NCBI GenBank assembly: GCA_050248375.1
Contig: JBFWSL010000005.1
Span: 1-32,708, forward strand
DNA length: 32,708 bases
Reading direction: 5' to 3'
DNA from: JAYZVT01 sp050248375
Lineage (GTDB): Bacteria > Pseudomonadota > Alphaproteobacteria > Rhizobiales > Methyloligellaceae
The translations under genes and the position numbers were made by a program. This document shows, one piece after another, positions 18,399 to 26,594 of the stretch. Under the pieces are notes generated by a model. The model had not been told where the DNA came from. It made no database searches and saw only the letters and a list, made by a program, of their open reading frames with translations. Numbering within the stretch: the first letter of the stretch is position 1; every line of letters starts with the position of its first letter.

Positions 18399-21176
18399 AT
18401 GGACCAGAGCGTCGCCAAGCCCTCTCCCTATTTCCAGCCCGACGAGTTGCTCGCCGGTCTCGACGCCGTATGGAAAGCGAAGGAGAGCGGGGATTCTGCC
18501 GCGCGCGAGCAGCTTCTGAAGCTGCTGCGCGGCGCGGTCGAGGAATCGCGCCGCGAGGCCGAGCGCCAGCTTCTGGCCGACGGCAGCGGGCGCCGCTGCG
18601 CGGAAGGCCTGTCCCATTTCCAGGACGAGCTGATCCGCGTCCTCTACCGGTTCACCGTCACCCACATCTACTCCGCCAAGAATCCCTCGGCCGCGGAACG
18701 CATGGCCGTTGTGGCGACCGGAGGCTACGGCCGCGGCATGCTGGCGCCGGGCTCCGACATCGACCTGCTCTTCCTGCTGCCCTACAAGCAGACCGCCTGG
18801 GGCGAGAGCGTGGTCGAATACATGCTCTACGTGCTGTGGGACCTCGGCTTCAAGGTCGGCCATGCCACCCGCACCGTGGACCAGTGCGTGCGCCTGTCGC
18901 TGCAGGACATCACCATCCGCACCGCGCTGCTGGACGCGCGCCTGATCCTGGGCGACGAGGCCCTGTTCGACGAATTCCGCACCCGCTTCCGCAAGGACGT
19001 GATCAGGGGAACCGGCCGCGAGTTCGTGGAAGCCAAGCTCGCCGAGCGCGCCACCCGGCACAACCGCGCCGGAGCCTCGCGCTACCTGGTCGAGCCCAAC
19101 ATCAAGGACGGCAAGGGCGGCCTGCGGGACCTGCACACCCTGTACTGGCTCGGCTGCTACCTGCACCCGGCGGAATCCGTACACGAGTTCGTCACCGCGG
19201 GCATCTTCTCCGAGGAGGAGTTCCGCACCTTCCAGCGCTGCGTGGATTTCCTGTGGTCCGTGCGCTGCCACCTGCACTTCCTCACCGGCCGGCCCGAGGA
19301 GCGCCTCAGCTTCGACCTGCAGATTCCCATGGCCGAGCGGCTGGGCTACCGGGCTCACCGCGGCATGCGCGCGGTCGAGCGTTTCATGAAGCACTATTTC
19401 CTGGTGGCCAAGGACGTGGGCGACCTGACCCGCATCGTCTGTTCGGCGCTGGAAGTGAAGCAGCTCAAGAGCGTGCCGTCGCTGCACCAACTGTTCACGC
19501 CCATGACCTGGCGGCGGCGCTCCCGCATCCGCCGCACCACCGACTTCCGCGTGGACAACGGACGCCTCAACGTCTCGCGTCCCGACATGTTCGAGAAGGA
19601 CCCGGTCAACTTCATCCGCATCTTCAACGTCGCCGACCGCAACAACGTGCCCCTGCACCCCGAGGCCCTGCGGCTCATGCGCGCCTCGCTCAGGCTCATC
19701 GACAAGAAGGTGCGCCGCGACCGCGAGGCCAACCGGCTGTTCATGCGCATCCTCACCCGCTCCTCCCAGCCCGCCCAGATGCTGCGGGCCATGAACGAGG
19801 CGGGCGTGCTCGGCCGCTTCATCCCCGCCTTCGGGCGCGTGGTCTGCATGATGCAGTTCAACATGTATCACCACTACACCGTGGACGAGCACCTGATCCG
19901 CTCCGTCGGCGTCCTGTCGGACATCGAGCATGGCCGCCTGGCCGACGAACTGCCAGTGGCCACGGAGATCATCCACACCATCGAGAACCGGCAGGTCCTC
20001 TATGTGACCATGCTGCTGCACGACATCGCCAAGGGCCGCGAGGAGGACCATTCCATCGCCGGCGCGCGCATCGCCCGCGTGCTCTGCCCGCGCTTCGGCC
20101 TGTCGCCGTCGGAGACCGAGACCGTTTCCTGGCTCATCGAGCATCATCTCGACATGAGCCTGTACAGCCAGAGCCGCGACCTGAACGACCCCAAGACCAT
20201 CAAGGACTTCTGCGACATCGTGCAAAGCCCCGAGCGCCTCAAGCTGCTGCTGGTTCTCACCGCCGCCGACATCCGCGCCGTCGGTCCCGGCGTGTGGAAC
20301 GGCTGGAAGGGCCAGCTCATCCGCACGCTCTACTGGGAGAGCGAGCCGGTGCTGGCCGGCGGACACTCCAAGATGACCCGGGTCGAGCGGGTCGAGCAGG
20401 CCACGGCGGTTCTGCGCGAACAGCTTACCGACTTCAGCGACGACGACTTCGCCAGCTTCGCCGAGCGGCACTATCCGGCCTACTGGCTTCGCACCGATCC
20501 GCCCGAGCAGGCGCAGCATGCCCGCATGATCGCCAAGGCGGAGAAGAACGGCCACATCCTCGTCACCGAGGTCTCCACCGACGCGTTTCGCGGCGTCACC
20601 AAGCTGACGGTGTTCGCGCCCAACCATCCGCGCCTGCTGTCCATGATCGCGGGCGCCTGCGCCTCCGCCGGCGCCAACATCGTCGACGCGCAGATTTCCA
20701 CCACCCGCGATGGCCGCGCCCTCGACACCATTCACCTCCAGCGCGAGTTCGACCGCGCCGACGACGAGGAACGCCGCGCGCGCCGTATCGCGGGCACCAT
20801 CGAGAACCTGCTGCGCGGCGAGACCAAGCTCGGCGAGCTCACCGTGAACAGGCGCCTGCTCCGCGAACGCATAAACGCCTTCACCGTCGAACCGCAGGTG
20901 GTCATCGACAACACCGCCTCCAACGATCTCACCGTGGTGGAGGTCAACGGCCTCGACCGTCCCGGCCTGCTCTACGACCTCACGCGCGAGTTGTCCGACA
21001 TGAATCTCGACATCGCCTCGGCCCACATCGCCACCTTCGGCGAGAAGGCCGTGGACGTGTTCTATGTCACCGATCTCACGGGCAAGAAGATCACCAACGC
21101 CGCCCGCCAGACCGCCATGCGCCACCGGCTGAACAAGGTGCTGGCCGACACTACGGACGAGGACGAAGAGGAATGA
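18399..21176 (+). CDS. glnD: Bifunctional PII uridylyltransferase / uridylyl-removing enzyme GlnD
   Basis: A 925-residue sensor of glutamine that uridylylates PII proteins under nitrogen limitation and removes UMP when glutamine is high. Domains in order: nucleotidyltransferase with GGYGRG at 108-113 and the metal-binding D120 and D122 (PGSDIDLLFL); a central helical GlnE-like segment (VEPNIKDGKGGLRDLHTLYW); an HD phosphohydrolase domain with H541-D542 (LLHDIAKGREEDHS) for UMP removal; and two ACT domains, about 738-815 (VFAPNHPRLLSMIAGA) and 847-920 (VNGLDRPGLLYDL), which bind glutamine. All catalytic residues appear intact. The PII genes themselves are not in the window. The mutS-glnD-murJ order is one I know from other alphaproteobacteria. 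murJ follows after 35 bases. Confidence 0.96.
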   Translation: MDQSVAKPSPYFQPDELLAGLDAVWKAKESGDSAAREQLLKLLRGAVEESRREAERQLLADGSGRRCAEGLSHFQDELIRVLYRFTVTHIYSAKNPSAAERMAVVATGGYGRGMLAPGSDIDLLFLLPYKQTAWGESVVEYMLYVLWDLGFKVGHATRTVDQCVRLSLQDITIRTALLDARLILGDEALFDEFRTRFRKDVIRGTGREFVEAKLAERATRHNRAGASRYLVEPNIKDGKGGLRDLHTLYWLGCYLHPAESVHEFVTAGIFSEEEFRTFQRCVDFLWSVRCHLHFLTGRPEERLSFDLQIPMAERLGYRAHRGMRAVERFMKHYFLVAKDVGDLTRIVCSALEVKQLKSVPSLHQLFTPMTWRRRSRIRRTTDFRVDNGRLNVSRPDMFEKDPVNFIRIFNVADRNNVPLHPEALRLMRASLRLIDKKVRRDREANRLFMRILTRSSQPAQMLRAMNEAGVLGRFIPAFGRVVCMMQFNMYHHYTVDEHLIRSVGVLSDIEHGRLADELPVATEIIHTIENRQVLYVTMLLHDIAKGREEDHSIAGARIARVLCPRFGLSPSETETVSWLIEHHLDMSLYSQSRDLNDPKTIKDFCDIVQSPERLKLLLVLTAADIRAVGPGVWNGWKGQLIRTLYWESEPVLAGGHSKMTRVERVEQATAVLREQLTDFSDDDFASFAERHYPAYWLRTDPPEQAQHARMIAKAEKNGHILVTEVSTDAFRGVTKLTVFAPNHPRLLSMIAGACASAGANIVDAQISTTRDGRALDTIHLQREFDRADDEERRARRIAGTIENLLRGETKLGELTVNRRLLRERINAFTVEPQVVIDNTASNDLTVVEVNGLDRPGLLYDLTRELSDMNLDIASAHIATFGEKAVDVFYVTDLTGKKITNAARQTAMRHRLNKVLADTTDEDEEE

Positions 21177-21211
21177 CCGCTGCGCCGCCAGCCGGGGATC
21201 GGATCGTCTGA

Positions 21212-22771
21212 ATGAACCTCTTCAAGGCCTTCGCCACCGTCGGCTTCATGACCATGCTGAGCCGCGTGCTCGGCTTCGTGCGCGATATTCTCACAGCCGG
21301 CGTTCTCGGCACCGGCCCCGTGGCCGATGCCTTCTTTGTCGCCTTCCGCTTCCCCAACCTGTTCCGCCGCCTGTTCGCGGAGGGCGCCTTCAACTCCGCC
21401 TTCGTGCCGCTGTTCTCGCGGCGCCTGGAGGGGAAAGGCCGCGAGGCGGCCCGTGCCTTCGCCGGTGAGGCCCTGTCGGCGCTGCTCTTCGCCCTGCTGG
21501 TGACCACGGCCCTTGCCGAGATCTTCATGCCCTGGCTGATGTATGTCATCGCCCCGGGCTTCGCCGACAGCCCCGAGAAGTTCGACCTCGCGGTGCTGCT
21601 GACCCGCATCGCCTTCCCCTATCTGCTGTTCATCTCGCTGGTGGCGCTATTGTCGGGCGTGCTCAATTCGCTCGGACGCTTCGCCCTGGCCGCCTTCGCG
21701 CCGGTGCTTCTCAACCTCGTCCTGATCCTGGCCATGACCATCGTCATCGTCGCCAGGCTGGGCGCGACGCCGCGGGCCGGCGAGGTGCTCGCCTGGGGCG
21801 TCTCCGCCGCCGGCCTCGTCCAGCTCGCCCTGCTGTGCTACGGCGCGCGCCGCGAGGGCATGGTTCTGGTTCCCGCATGGCCCCGGCTGACCGAGGGCGT
21901 GCGACGGCTCGTTGTGCTCGGCATTCCCGGCGTCATCGCCGGCGGCATCACCCAGGTGAACATCCTCATCGGCACCATGATCGCCTCGCTGCAGGATCGC
22001 GCCGTCTCCTGGCTCTACTATGCCGACCGCATCTACCAGCTTCCCCTGGGCGTGATCGGCATCGCCATCGGAGTGGTCCTGCTGCCCGACCTGTCCCGCA
22101 AGCTCGGCGCCCGAAACGACCGCGCCGCTATCCACAGCCAGAACCGTTCGCTGGAATTTTCCCTGCTGCTGACCCTGCCGGCCACGGTCGCGCTCATGCT
22201 GGTGCCCGGCCCCGTCATCGGCGTCCTGTTCGAGCGCGGGGCCTTTCACGGCTCCGACACGCAGGCGACGGCGGCCGCGCTCGCCGCCTTCGCCGCCGGG
22301 CTCCCCGCCTTCGTGCTGATCAAGGTGTTCTCGCCCGGCTTCTTCGCCCGCGAGGACACCCGCACCCCGATGATCTTCGCCGCCGTCTCCGTCGCGGTGA
22401 ACATTGCCGCCAGCCTCGCCCTGTTCTTCGTCATGGGCCATGTGGGCATCGCCATCGCCACGACGCTGGCCGGCTGGGTCAACGCGGTGCTGCTCGCCTT
22501 CACCCTGCGCCGCCGCAGGCACTTCGTCCTCGACAGCCAGTTCCGCCGGCGTCTGCTTCCCATCCTGATTTCCTGCCTTGTCATGGGGCTGGCCCTTTGG
22601 CTCGCCGCCATGGCTCTGGATCCCTGGTTTGCCCGCTCCAACGGCTGGGTTGTCCAGTTCTGCGCCCTTGGCGCGCTCGTGGGGTCGGGCCTCGCCGTCT
22701 ATGCGCTTGCCGCGCAGCTTACCGGCGCCGCCGACCTGCCCGACCTCCTCAGGCGTATCGTCGGACGCTAG
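21212..22771 (+). CDS. murJ: Lipid II flippase MurJ
   Basis: A 519-residue inner-membrane protein of the MOP/MviN family, which moves lipid II across the membrane for peptidoglycan synthesis. The N-terminus MNLFKAFATVGFMTMLSRVLGFVRD is characteristic, followed by GPVADAFFVAFRFPNLFRRLFAEGAFNSAFVP, the most conserved block of the family, with its essential arginines. About 14 membrane helices can be traced. The WLYYADRIYQLPLGVIGIAIG block in helix 7-8 is also typical. The protein is full length with no frameshift. It follows glnD by 35 bases and precedes trpS by 67 bases, with no terminator-like structure between them, so read-through is likely. Confidence 0.95.
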   Translation: MNLFKAFATVGFMTMLSRVLGFVRDILTAGVLGTGPVADAFFVAFRFPNLFRRLFAEGAFNSAFVPLFSRRLEGKGREAARAFAGEALSALLFALLVTTALAEIFMPWLMYVIAPGFADSPEKFDLAVLLTRIAFPYLLFISLVALLSGVLNSLGRFALAAFAPVLLNLVLILAMTIVIVARLGATPRAGEVLAWGVSAAGLVQLALLCYGARREGMVLVPAWPRLTEGVRRLVVLGIPGVIAGGITQVNILIGTMIASLQDRAVSWLYYADRIYQLPLGVIGIAIGVVLLPDLSRKLGARNDRAAIHSQNRSLEFSLLLTLPATVALMLVPGPVIGVLFERGAFHGSDTQATAAALAAFAAGLPAFVLIKVFSPGFFAREDTRTPMIFAAVSVAVNIAASLALFFVMGHVGIAIATTLAGWVNAVLLAFTLRRRRHFVLDSQFRRRLLPILISCLVMGLALWLAAMALDPWFARSNGWVVQFCALGALVGSGLAVYALAAQLTGAADLPDLLRRIVGR

Positions 22772-22838
22772 GGTCTCTCAGGCTTGCGCGACCGCGCCGC
22801 CCGCGTCATAAGGCGCGTGGATTTTCATGAGGATGAAG

Positions 22839-23876
22839 ATGAGCGCAGCGCGTCAGCGGGTGTTTTCCGGTGTCCAGCCCACGGGAAACCTGCATCTCGG
22901 CAACTATCTCGGGGCGATCACCAGATTCGTTGCCCTGCAGGAAAGCCATGAATGCATCTATTGCGTGGTGGACCTGCACGCCATCACCGTCTGGCAGGAC
23001 CCCGAGGAACTCGCCCGCAACACCCGCGAGGTGACGGCGGCCTTCATCGCCTCGGGCGTCGACCCCGGGCGCCACATCGTCTTCAACCAGAGTCAGGTGT
23101 CCGGCCACGCCGAGCTCTCCTGGATATTCAATTGCGTCGCGCGCATGGGCTGGCTCAACCGCATGACCCAGTTCAAGGAGAAGGCGGGCAAGCATCGCGA
23201 GAACGCCTCGGTCGGCCTCTTCGCCTATCCCAATCTCATGGCCGCCGACATCCTGCTCTACAAGGCGACCCATGTGCCGGTCGGCGACGACCAGAAGCAG
23301 CATCTCGAGCTTGCCCGCGACATCGCCCAGAAGTTCAATGTGGATTTCGCCGCGTCCATCGCGCGTTGCGGCCACGGCGAATCCTTTTTCACCCTGCCCG
23401 AGCCGCTCATCACCGGTCCGGCCACGCGCGTCATGAGCCTGCGCGACGGCAAGGCCAAGATGTCGAAGTCCGATCCCTCCGACATGACCCGTATCAATCT
23501 GACCGATGACGCGGACATGATCGCCCAGAAGTTTCGCAAGGCGCGGACGGACCCCGAGCCGCTTCCCGGCGAGGAGAAGGGCCTGGAGGGCCGTCCCGAG
23601 GCGGACAATCTGGTCGGCATCTACGCCGCTCTCGCGGAGAAGACCAAGGCGGAGGTGCTCGGCGAATTCGGCGACGCCCAGTTCTCCGTCTTCAAGCAGG
23701 CCTTGACCGACGTCGCGGTTGCGCGCCTCGCGCCCATCGCCGCGGAGACGCGCCGCCTGATGCGGGACCCGAAGGAGATCGACGCCATTCTCGCGGACGG
23801 CTCCGCGCGGGCGCGGGCCATCGCCGACCCCATTCTTCGCGACGTCAAGCAGATCGTGGGCTTTATCCAGAACTGA
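22839..23876 (+). CDS. trpS: Tryptophanyl-tRNA synthetase
   Basis: A class I aminoacyl-tRNA synthetase that charges tRNA-Trp; 345 residues from the ATG at 22839. The HIGH-type motif is HLGN at residues 19-22 (GVQPTGNLHLGNYLGA), and the KMSKS loop is intact at 207-211 (KAKMSKSDPSD). The DLHAIT and PVGDDQKQHLELARDIA blocks that shape the Trp and ATP sites are present. Three in-frame ATGs (22827, 22833, 22839) occur. I choose the third because GAGG lies six bases before it and the first two have none; the first two codons of the longer form are in fact part of this ribosome site. It ends 68 bases before the Usp gene start chosen here. Confidence 0.95.
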   Translation: MSAARQRVFSGVQPTGNLHLGNYLGAITRFVALQESHECIYCVVDLHAITVWQDPEELARNTREVTAAFIASGVDPGRHIVFNQSQVSGHAELSWIFNCVARMGWLNRMTQFKEKAGKHRENASVGLFAYPNLMAADILLYKATHVPVGDDQKQHLELARDIAQKFNVDFAASIARCGHGESFFTLPEPLITGPATRVMSLRDGKAKMSKSDPSDMTRINLTDDADMIAQKFRKARTDPEPLPGEEKGLEGRPEADNLVGIYAALAEKTKAEVLGEFGDAQFSVFKQALTDVAVARLAPIAAETRRLMRDPKEIDAILADGSARARAIADPILRDVKQIVGFIQN

Positions 23877-23944
23877 AAATTAGCTGAAAATTGATGCGCA
23901 CACGCCGCTTGTTGCGGGCGGCAATGAGTGGCAGCATTCCGCAC

Positions 23945-24484
23945 ATGGCCAAGAAGACGACAAAGGGCAAGGCTGCCGAAGCGGCCAAGAAACGCCGCGC
24001 GATCGCCAAGGGGCATCGCCGGAAGTTTCTTGTCGTGGTTGACGAGACCCCCGAGGTCGAAAGCGCGCTCGCTTTCGCGGCCTGCCGTGCGCTCAGCACC
24101 GGCGGCGGCCTGGCGCTGCTCTACGTGGTCGAGCCCGGCGATTTCCAGCACTGGCTGGGCGTCGAGGAGATCGCCCGCGAGGAAGGCCTGAACAAGGCCA
24201 GGGCGGTGTTCCGTCTCTTCGGCCGCAAGCTCAAGACCATGGGCTTCGAGAATCTCGAGGCGGAAGAGATCGTCCGCGAAGGCAAGAAGGCCGAGGAAAT
24301 CATCAGCCTGATCGCCGAGGACGAGGATATCGGCGTGCTGGTGCTCGGCGCCTCGCGCGATCCCTCCGGTCCCGGACCGCTGGTCAGTTCGCTTGCGGCG
24401 GGCAAGTATGTGGTCGATTTCCCGATTCCGATCACCATCGTGCCCGGCGGCCTCACAGTGGACGACATCCGCGGAATCGCCTGA
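23945..24484 (+). CDS. Universal stress protein (UspA family)
   Basis: A single Usp domain of about 150 residues after a Lys-rich N-terminus (KKTTKGKAAEAAKKRRAIAKGHRRK). The domain begins KFLVVVDETPEVESALAFAA and ends PIPITIVPGG, the usual last strand. The nucleotide loop GASRDPSGPGPLVSSLAAG is only a partial match to the G-x2-G-x9-G-S/T motif of ATP-binding members, so ATP binding is uncertain. No start is clearly supported: TTG 23891, ATG 23894 and ATG 23924 are in frame upstream. I use the ATG at 23945 (179 residues) because the basic MAKK-type start resembles relatives as I recall them. Its position between trpS and nfuA recurs in alphaproteobacteria. The cellular role is unknown. Confidence 0.82.
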   Translation: MAKKTTKGKAAEAAKKRRAIAKGHRRKFLVVVDETPEVESALAFAACRALSTGGGLALLYVVEPGDFQHWLGVEEIAREEGLNKARAVFRLFGRKLKTMGFENLEAEEIVREGKKAEEIISLIAEDEDIGVLVLGASRDPSGPGPLVSSLAAGKYVVDFPIPITIVPGGLTVDDIRGIA

Positions 24485-24510
24485 ACGGCGCGGAAGGATA
24501 CGCCCCGTGG

Positions 24511-24538
24511 TTGACTGCGGCTGGCGAATGCTTAGCTT
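24511..24538 (+). promoter_or_regulatory. Candidate nfuA promoter
   Basis: TTGACT at 24511-24516 matches the sigma-70 -35 at five of six positions. TAGCTT at 24533-24538, after 16 bases, is a modest -10. The pair sits just upstream of the Irr-box-like palindrome at 24545-24557, which would then overlap the start of transcription, a position suited to repression. Confidence 0.4.
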
Positions 24539-24544
24539 TTAGGC

Positions 24545-24557
24545 TAGAATTGTTCTA
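24545..24557. promoter_or_regulatory. Palindrome resembling an Irr iron-control (ICE) box
   Basis: TAGAA-TTG-TTCTA is a perfect 5-3-5 inverted repeat, followed by AAG on the right, in the 151-base gap before nfuA. As I recall it, the alphaproteobacterial Irr site is TTTAGAA-N3-TTCTAAA; this sequence matches its core and one right-hand base but not the outer left bases. Iron-sulfur assembly genes are established Irr and IscR targets in alphaproteobacteria, so the location is sensible. Binding is inference. Confidence 0.45.
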
Positions 24558-24635
24558 AGAATGTGGCGCGCCCCTTGGCGCTGCCGCGAAAAACCGCCGG
24601 ATTCCGGCAATAACAGGGCTCAGCGAGCGAAAAGC

Positions 24636-25199
24636 ATGTTCATCCAGACCGAAGCCACACCCAACCCGGCGACCCTGAAATTCCTGCCCGGCAAGCCGGT
24701 GCTGCCGTCGGGCACCCGCGATTACCGCGATTCCGCGGCCGCATCCGATTCGCCGCTGGCCGCGCGCCTGTTCGAGATCGACGGCGTCACGGGCGTCTTC
24801 TTCGGCTCGGACTTCATCTCCGTGACCAAAGGCGACGGCGAGTGGCAGCATCTCAAGCCGGCTGTGCTCGGCGCCATCATGGAACACTATCTCTCCGGCA
24901 ACCCGGTCCTTGCCCAGGGCGAGGACCCTTCCGCCGGCGGAGACAAGGGCGAATTTTTCGATGCCAAGGACGAGGCCACCGTCAAGACCATCAAGGAGCT
25001 GCTGGAGACGCGCGTGCGTCCCGCCGTTGCCCAGGATGGCGGCGACATCGTCTTCCACGGCTACAAGGAAGGCGTCGTCTTCCTGCATATGCGCGGCGCC
25101 TGCGCGGGCTGCCCCAGTTCCACGGCGACGCTGCGCCACGGCATCGAGAACCTGCTGAAGCATTTCATCCCGGACGTGCAGGAAGTTCGCCCGGTCTGA
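24636..25199 (+). CDS. NfuA/NifU-type iron-sulfur cluster scaffold/carrier protein
   Basis: A 187-residue protein that carries Fe-S clusters to target enzymes. The N-terminal Nfu_N domain (MFIQTEATPNPATLKFLPGKPV, residues 1-90) is followed by a linker and a C-terminal NifU-like domain (about 112-185) with DGGDIVFHGY and the cluster-binding C156-x-x-C159 (GACAGCPSS). This domain order is the form common in alphaproteobacteria and mitochondria (Nfu1); the gammaproteobacterial NfuA has a different N-terminal domain. I start at the ATG at 24636 because the Nfu_N consensus begins there, although the Shine-Dalgarno is weak. It is preceded by a possible Irr-type palindrome and closed by two strong hairpins, so it is probably a separate iron-regulated unit. 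Confidence 0.92.
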   Translation: MFIQTEATPNPATLKFLPGKPVLPSGTRDYRDSAAASDSPLAARLFEIDGVTGVFFGSDFISVTKGDGEWQHLKPAVLGAIMEHYLSGNPVLAQGEDPSAGGDKGEFFDAKDEATVKTIKELLETRVRPAVAQDGGDIVFHGYKEGVVFLHMRGACAGCPSSTATLRHGIENLLKHFIPDVQEVRPV

Positions 25200-25217
25200 C
25201 GCTCCTCCGGTCCGGTG

Positions 25218-25239
25218 AAGGGCGGGCCTGTCCGCCCTT
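25218..25239 (+). terminator. First hairpin after nfuA
   Basis: AAGGGCGG (25218-25225) and CCGCCCTT (25232-25239) form a perfect 8-bp stem with loop GCCTGT, 19 bases after the nfuA stop. There is no long T-run; it is the first of two stacked hairpins. Confidence 0.55.
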
Positions 25240-25259
25240 GCCGAGAGGCGCCGGAATGT

Positions 25260-25295
25260 CGAAAACTGCGCCGCAGGCAAGCGGCGCAGTTTTCG
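25260..25295 (+). terminator. Strong intrinsic terminator after nfuA
   Basis: CGAAAACTGCGCCGC (25260-25274) and GCGGCGCAGTTTTCG (25281-25295) form a perfect 15-bp stem with loop AGGCAA. The right arm carries TTTTC and is followed by GTTTG, giving a T-rich end; the matching A-run on the left would make it work in both directions. It separates nfuA from tsaB. Confidence 0.85.
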
Positions 25296-25373
25296 TTTGC
25301 GCCGCCACCTGGTTTGCGTTGCCACGGAGGCTCTCATGTCAGATCCCCTGAACCAGGCGAGCATCGTTCAGCC

Positions 25374-26066
25374 ATGATCGTTCTCGCCATCGAGACCTCC
25401 ATGCAGCCTTGCTCGGCCGCGGTGCTCGGCGCCGGCGGCGAGGGGGACGGGCTGTTCTGCGAGCGCCGGGAGAATGCCATCGGCAATGCCGATGGGCTCA
25501 TGCCCATGGTGGAGCGCGTCATGGCCTCGGCGAAAATGCGCTACGACCGGATTGGCCGCATTGCCGTCACCACCGGCCCCGGCACCTTCACCGGTATCCG
25601 CGTCGGCATCGCCGCCGCGCGGAGCCTCGCGCTGGCCACCGGCGCCGGACTGGTCGGCATTCCCTCCCTGGAGGTGATCGCCCAACAGCTTCGCCAGGAA
25701 CTGCGCGGCGAGCGGGGCGTCTTCGCCATCGCCTGCGATGCCCGCAAGGGGCAGGTCTACGTCGCCGCCTATGGCGCGGACGGTGCCGTGCTCCTGGACC
25801 CGGCGGTCGCGGATCCGGCCGCCGCCGCGGCCCTGATCGCCGCGGCGGGCGGGCCTGTTTTCATCGCCGGGTCCGGCGCGCGGATGGTGGCCGATGCAGC
25901 ACCCTCCATGGGCTTCGATGTCGTGCCCGGCGACTGGCTGCCCGACGCGGGCATGCTGGCCCGCATGGCCGCCGCGCGCGAGCCCTCGCGCACGCCCGTG
26001 CAGCCGCTCTACCTGCGCCCGCCCGACGCCCGGCCCCAGCCGGACATGGCGCTGCCGCGCAAGTGA
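25374..26066 (+). CDS. tsaB: tRNA t6A biosynthesis protein TsaB
   Basis: A 230-residue ASKHA-fold protein that pairs with TsaD and TsaE to make N6-threonylcarbamoyl-adenosine at position 37 of ANN-decoding tRNAs. The N-terminal MIVLAIETSMQPCSAAVL and the block TTGPGTFTGIRVGIAAARSLA (residues 67-87) are diagnostic. The segment NAIGNADGLMPMVERVM has Asn and Asp where relatives usually have His and Glu (GHAE-LMP); TsaB has no catalytic role of its own, so this need not matter. The start is the ATG at 25374, where homology begins; the frame is open from 25215 across the terminator and that part is spurious. The stop overlaps the rimI GTG start (GTGA). Confidence 0.93.
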   Translation: MIVLAIETSMQPCSAAVLGAGGEGDGLFCERRENAIGNADGLMPMVERVMASAKMRYDRIGRIAVTTGPGTFTGIRVGIAAARSLALATGAGLVGIPSLEVIAQQLRQELRGERGVFAIACDARKGQVYVAAYGADGAVLLDPAVADPAAAAALIAAAGGPVFIAGSGARMVADAAPSMGFDVVPGDWLPDAGMLARMAAAREPSRTPVQPLYLRPPDARPQPDMALPRK

Positions 26067-26521
26067 ACGCCGCCCGCTCCCTCCGCGTCGCGACCCCTGA
26101 CGACGCGGCGGCGCTCGCGCGGATTCACGCCGCCTGTTTCGCCAGGGGATGGCCGGTCGCGGACATCGCGTCCTTCGCTTCCGATCCTCTCTGCCTGTGC
26201 CTGATCGCGGAAACAGGCGGGGAGGCGCTGGGATTTGTCCTGTGCCGCCGCGCCGGACCCGAGGCCGAAATCCTCACCATCGCCGTGCATCCGTCCGGCC
26301 GCATGCAAGGTATGGGATGCAGCTTGTGCATGGAGGCGATGGCCCGCCTGTGCGCCCTTGGCGTGAAGGAGCTGCATCTGGAGGTCGGCGCGGAAAACCA
26401 GGCCGCGCTCGCCCTTTACCGCGCCCTTGGCTTCGAGCGCACCGGCATCCGCAGGGGCTATTACCGCTCTGCCGGCCCCGTTTCCGCGGACGCCATCACC
26501 ATGCGGGTCGCGCTCGGCTGA
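26063..26521 (+). CDS. rimI: Ribosomal protein alanine N-acetyltransferase RimI (GNAT)
   Basis: A 152-residue GNAT enzyme of the RimI family, which acetylates the N-terminal Ala of ribosomal protein S18. The acetyl-CoA loop is R80-M-Q-G-M-G85 after the strand LTIAVHP. The C-terminal block LEVGAENQAALALYRALGFERTGIRRGYY carries the usual N112 and Y119; the family's LEVR has Gly in place of Arg here. The GTG start at 26063 overlaps the tsaB stop by four bases, the usual tsaB-rimI coupling, and no better ATG exists in frame near the domain start. Substrate assignment comes from family and context; other N-acetyltransferase targets are possible. Confidence 0.88.
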   Translation: MNAARSLRVATPDDAAALARIHAACFARGWPVADIASFASDPLCLCLIAETGGEALGFVLCRRAGPEAEILTIAVHPSGRMQGMGCSLCMEAMARLCALGVKELHLEVGAENQAALALYRALGFERTGIRRGYYRSAGPVSADAITMRVALG

Positions 26522-26540
26522 GCCCGCGGGCGTTGTCTGG

Positions 26541-26569
26541 TGGACGCCCCGTGGCATGGGGCCTATAAC
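26541..26569 (+). promoter_or_regulatory. Candidate fur promoter with a dyad in its spacer
   Basis: TGGACG (26541-26546) and TATAAC (26564-26569) are 17 bases apart, matching the consensus at four and five of six positions. Between them lies an inverted repeat, GCCCC (26546-26550) and GGGGC (26558-26562), with a 7-base centre GTGGCAT that is itself nearly symmetric. The dyad would be covered by RNA polymerase, so it is a candidate operator. Transcription near 26576 fits the TTG start at 26595. Confidence 0.5.
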
Positions 26570-26582
26570 GGCCTCGACGATG

Positions 26583-26588
26583 AGGAGG
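26583..26588 (+). promoter_or_regulatory. Perfect Shine-Dalgarno that sets the fur start
   Basis: AGGAGG lies six bases before the TTG at 26595 and directly after an ATG at 26580. The ATG is thus part of the ribosome site region, not the start codon. This makes fur a TTG-initiated gene. Confidence 0.8.
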
Positions 26589-26594
26589 CCGCCC

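Noticed and set aside
18354..21125. Long antisense open frame of 923 codons across glnD
   Set aside because: GC-rich third positions remove stop codons from the opposite strand. The translation is low in complexity (His/Gly/Ala/Val/Asp-rich) and glnD itself is intact and family-like. The same holds for the 915-codon frame over mutS (15309-18056) and the others on both strands.
26427..26594. Upstream extension of fur, including the ATG at 26580
   Set aside because: The extension overlaps rimI and the probable promoter. The ATG at 26580 leaves almost no leader, and AGGAGG directly after it points to the TTG at 26595.
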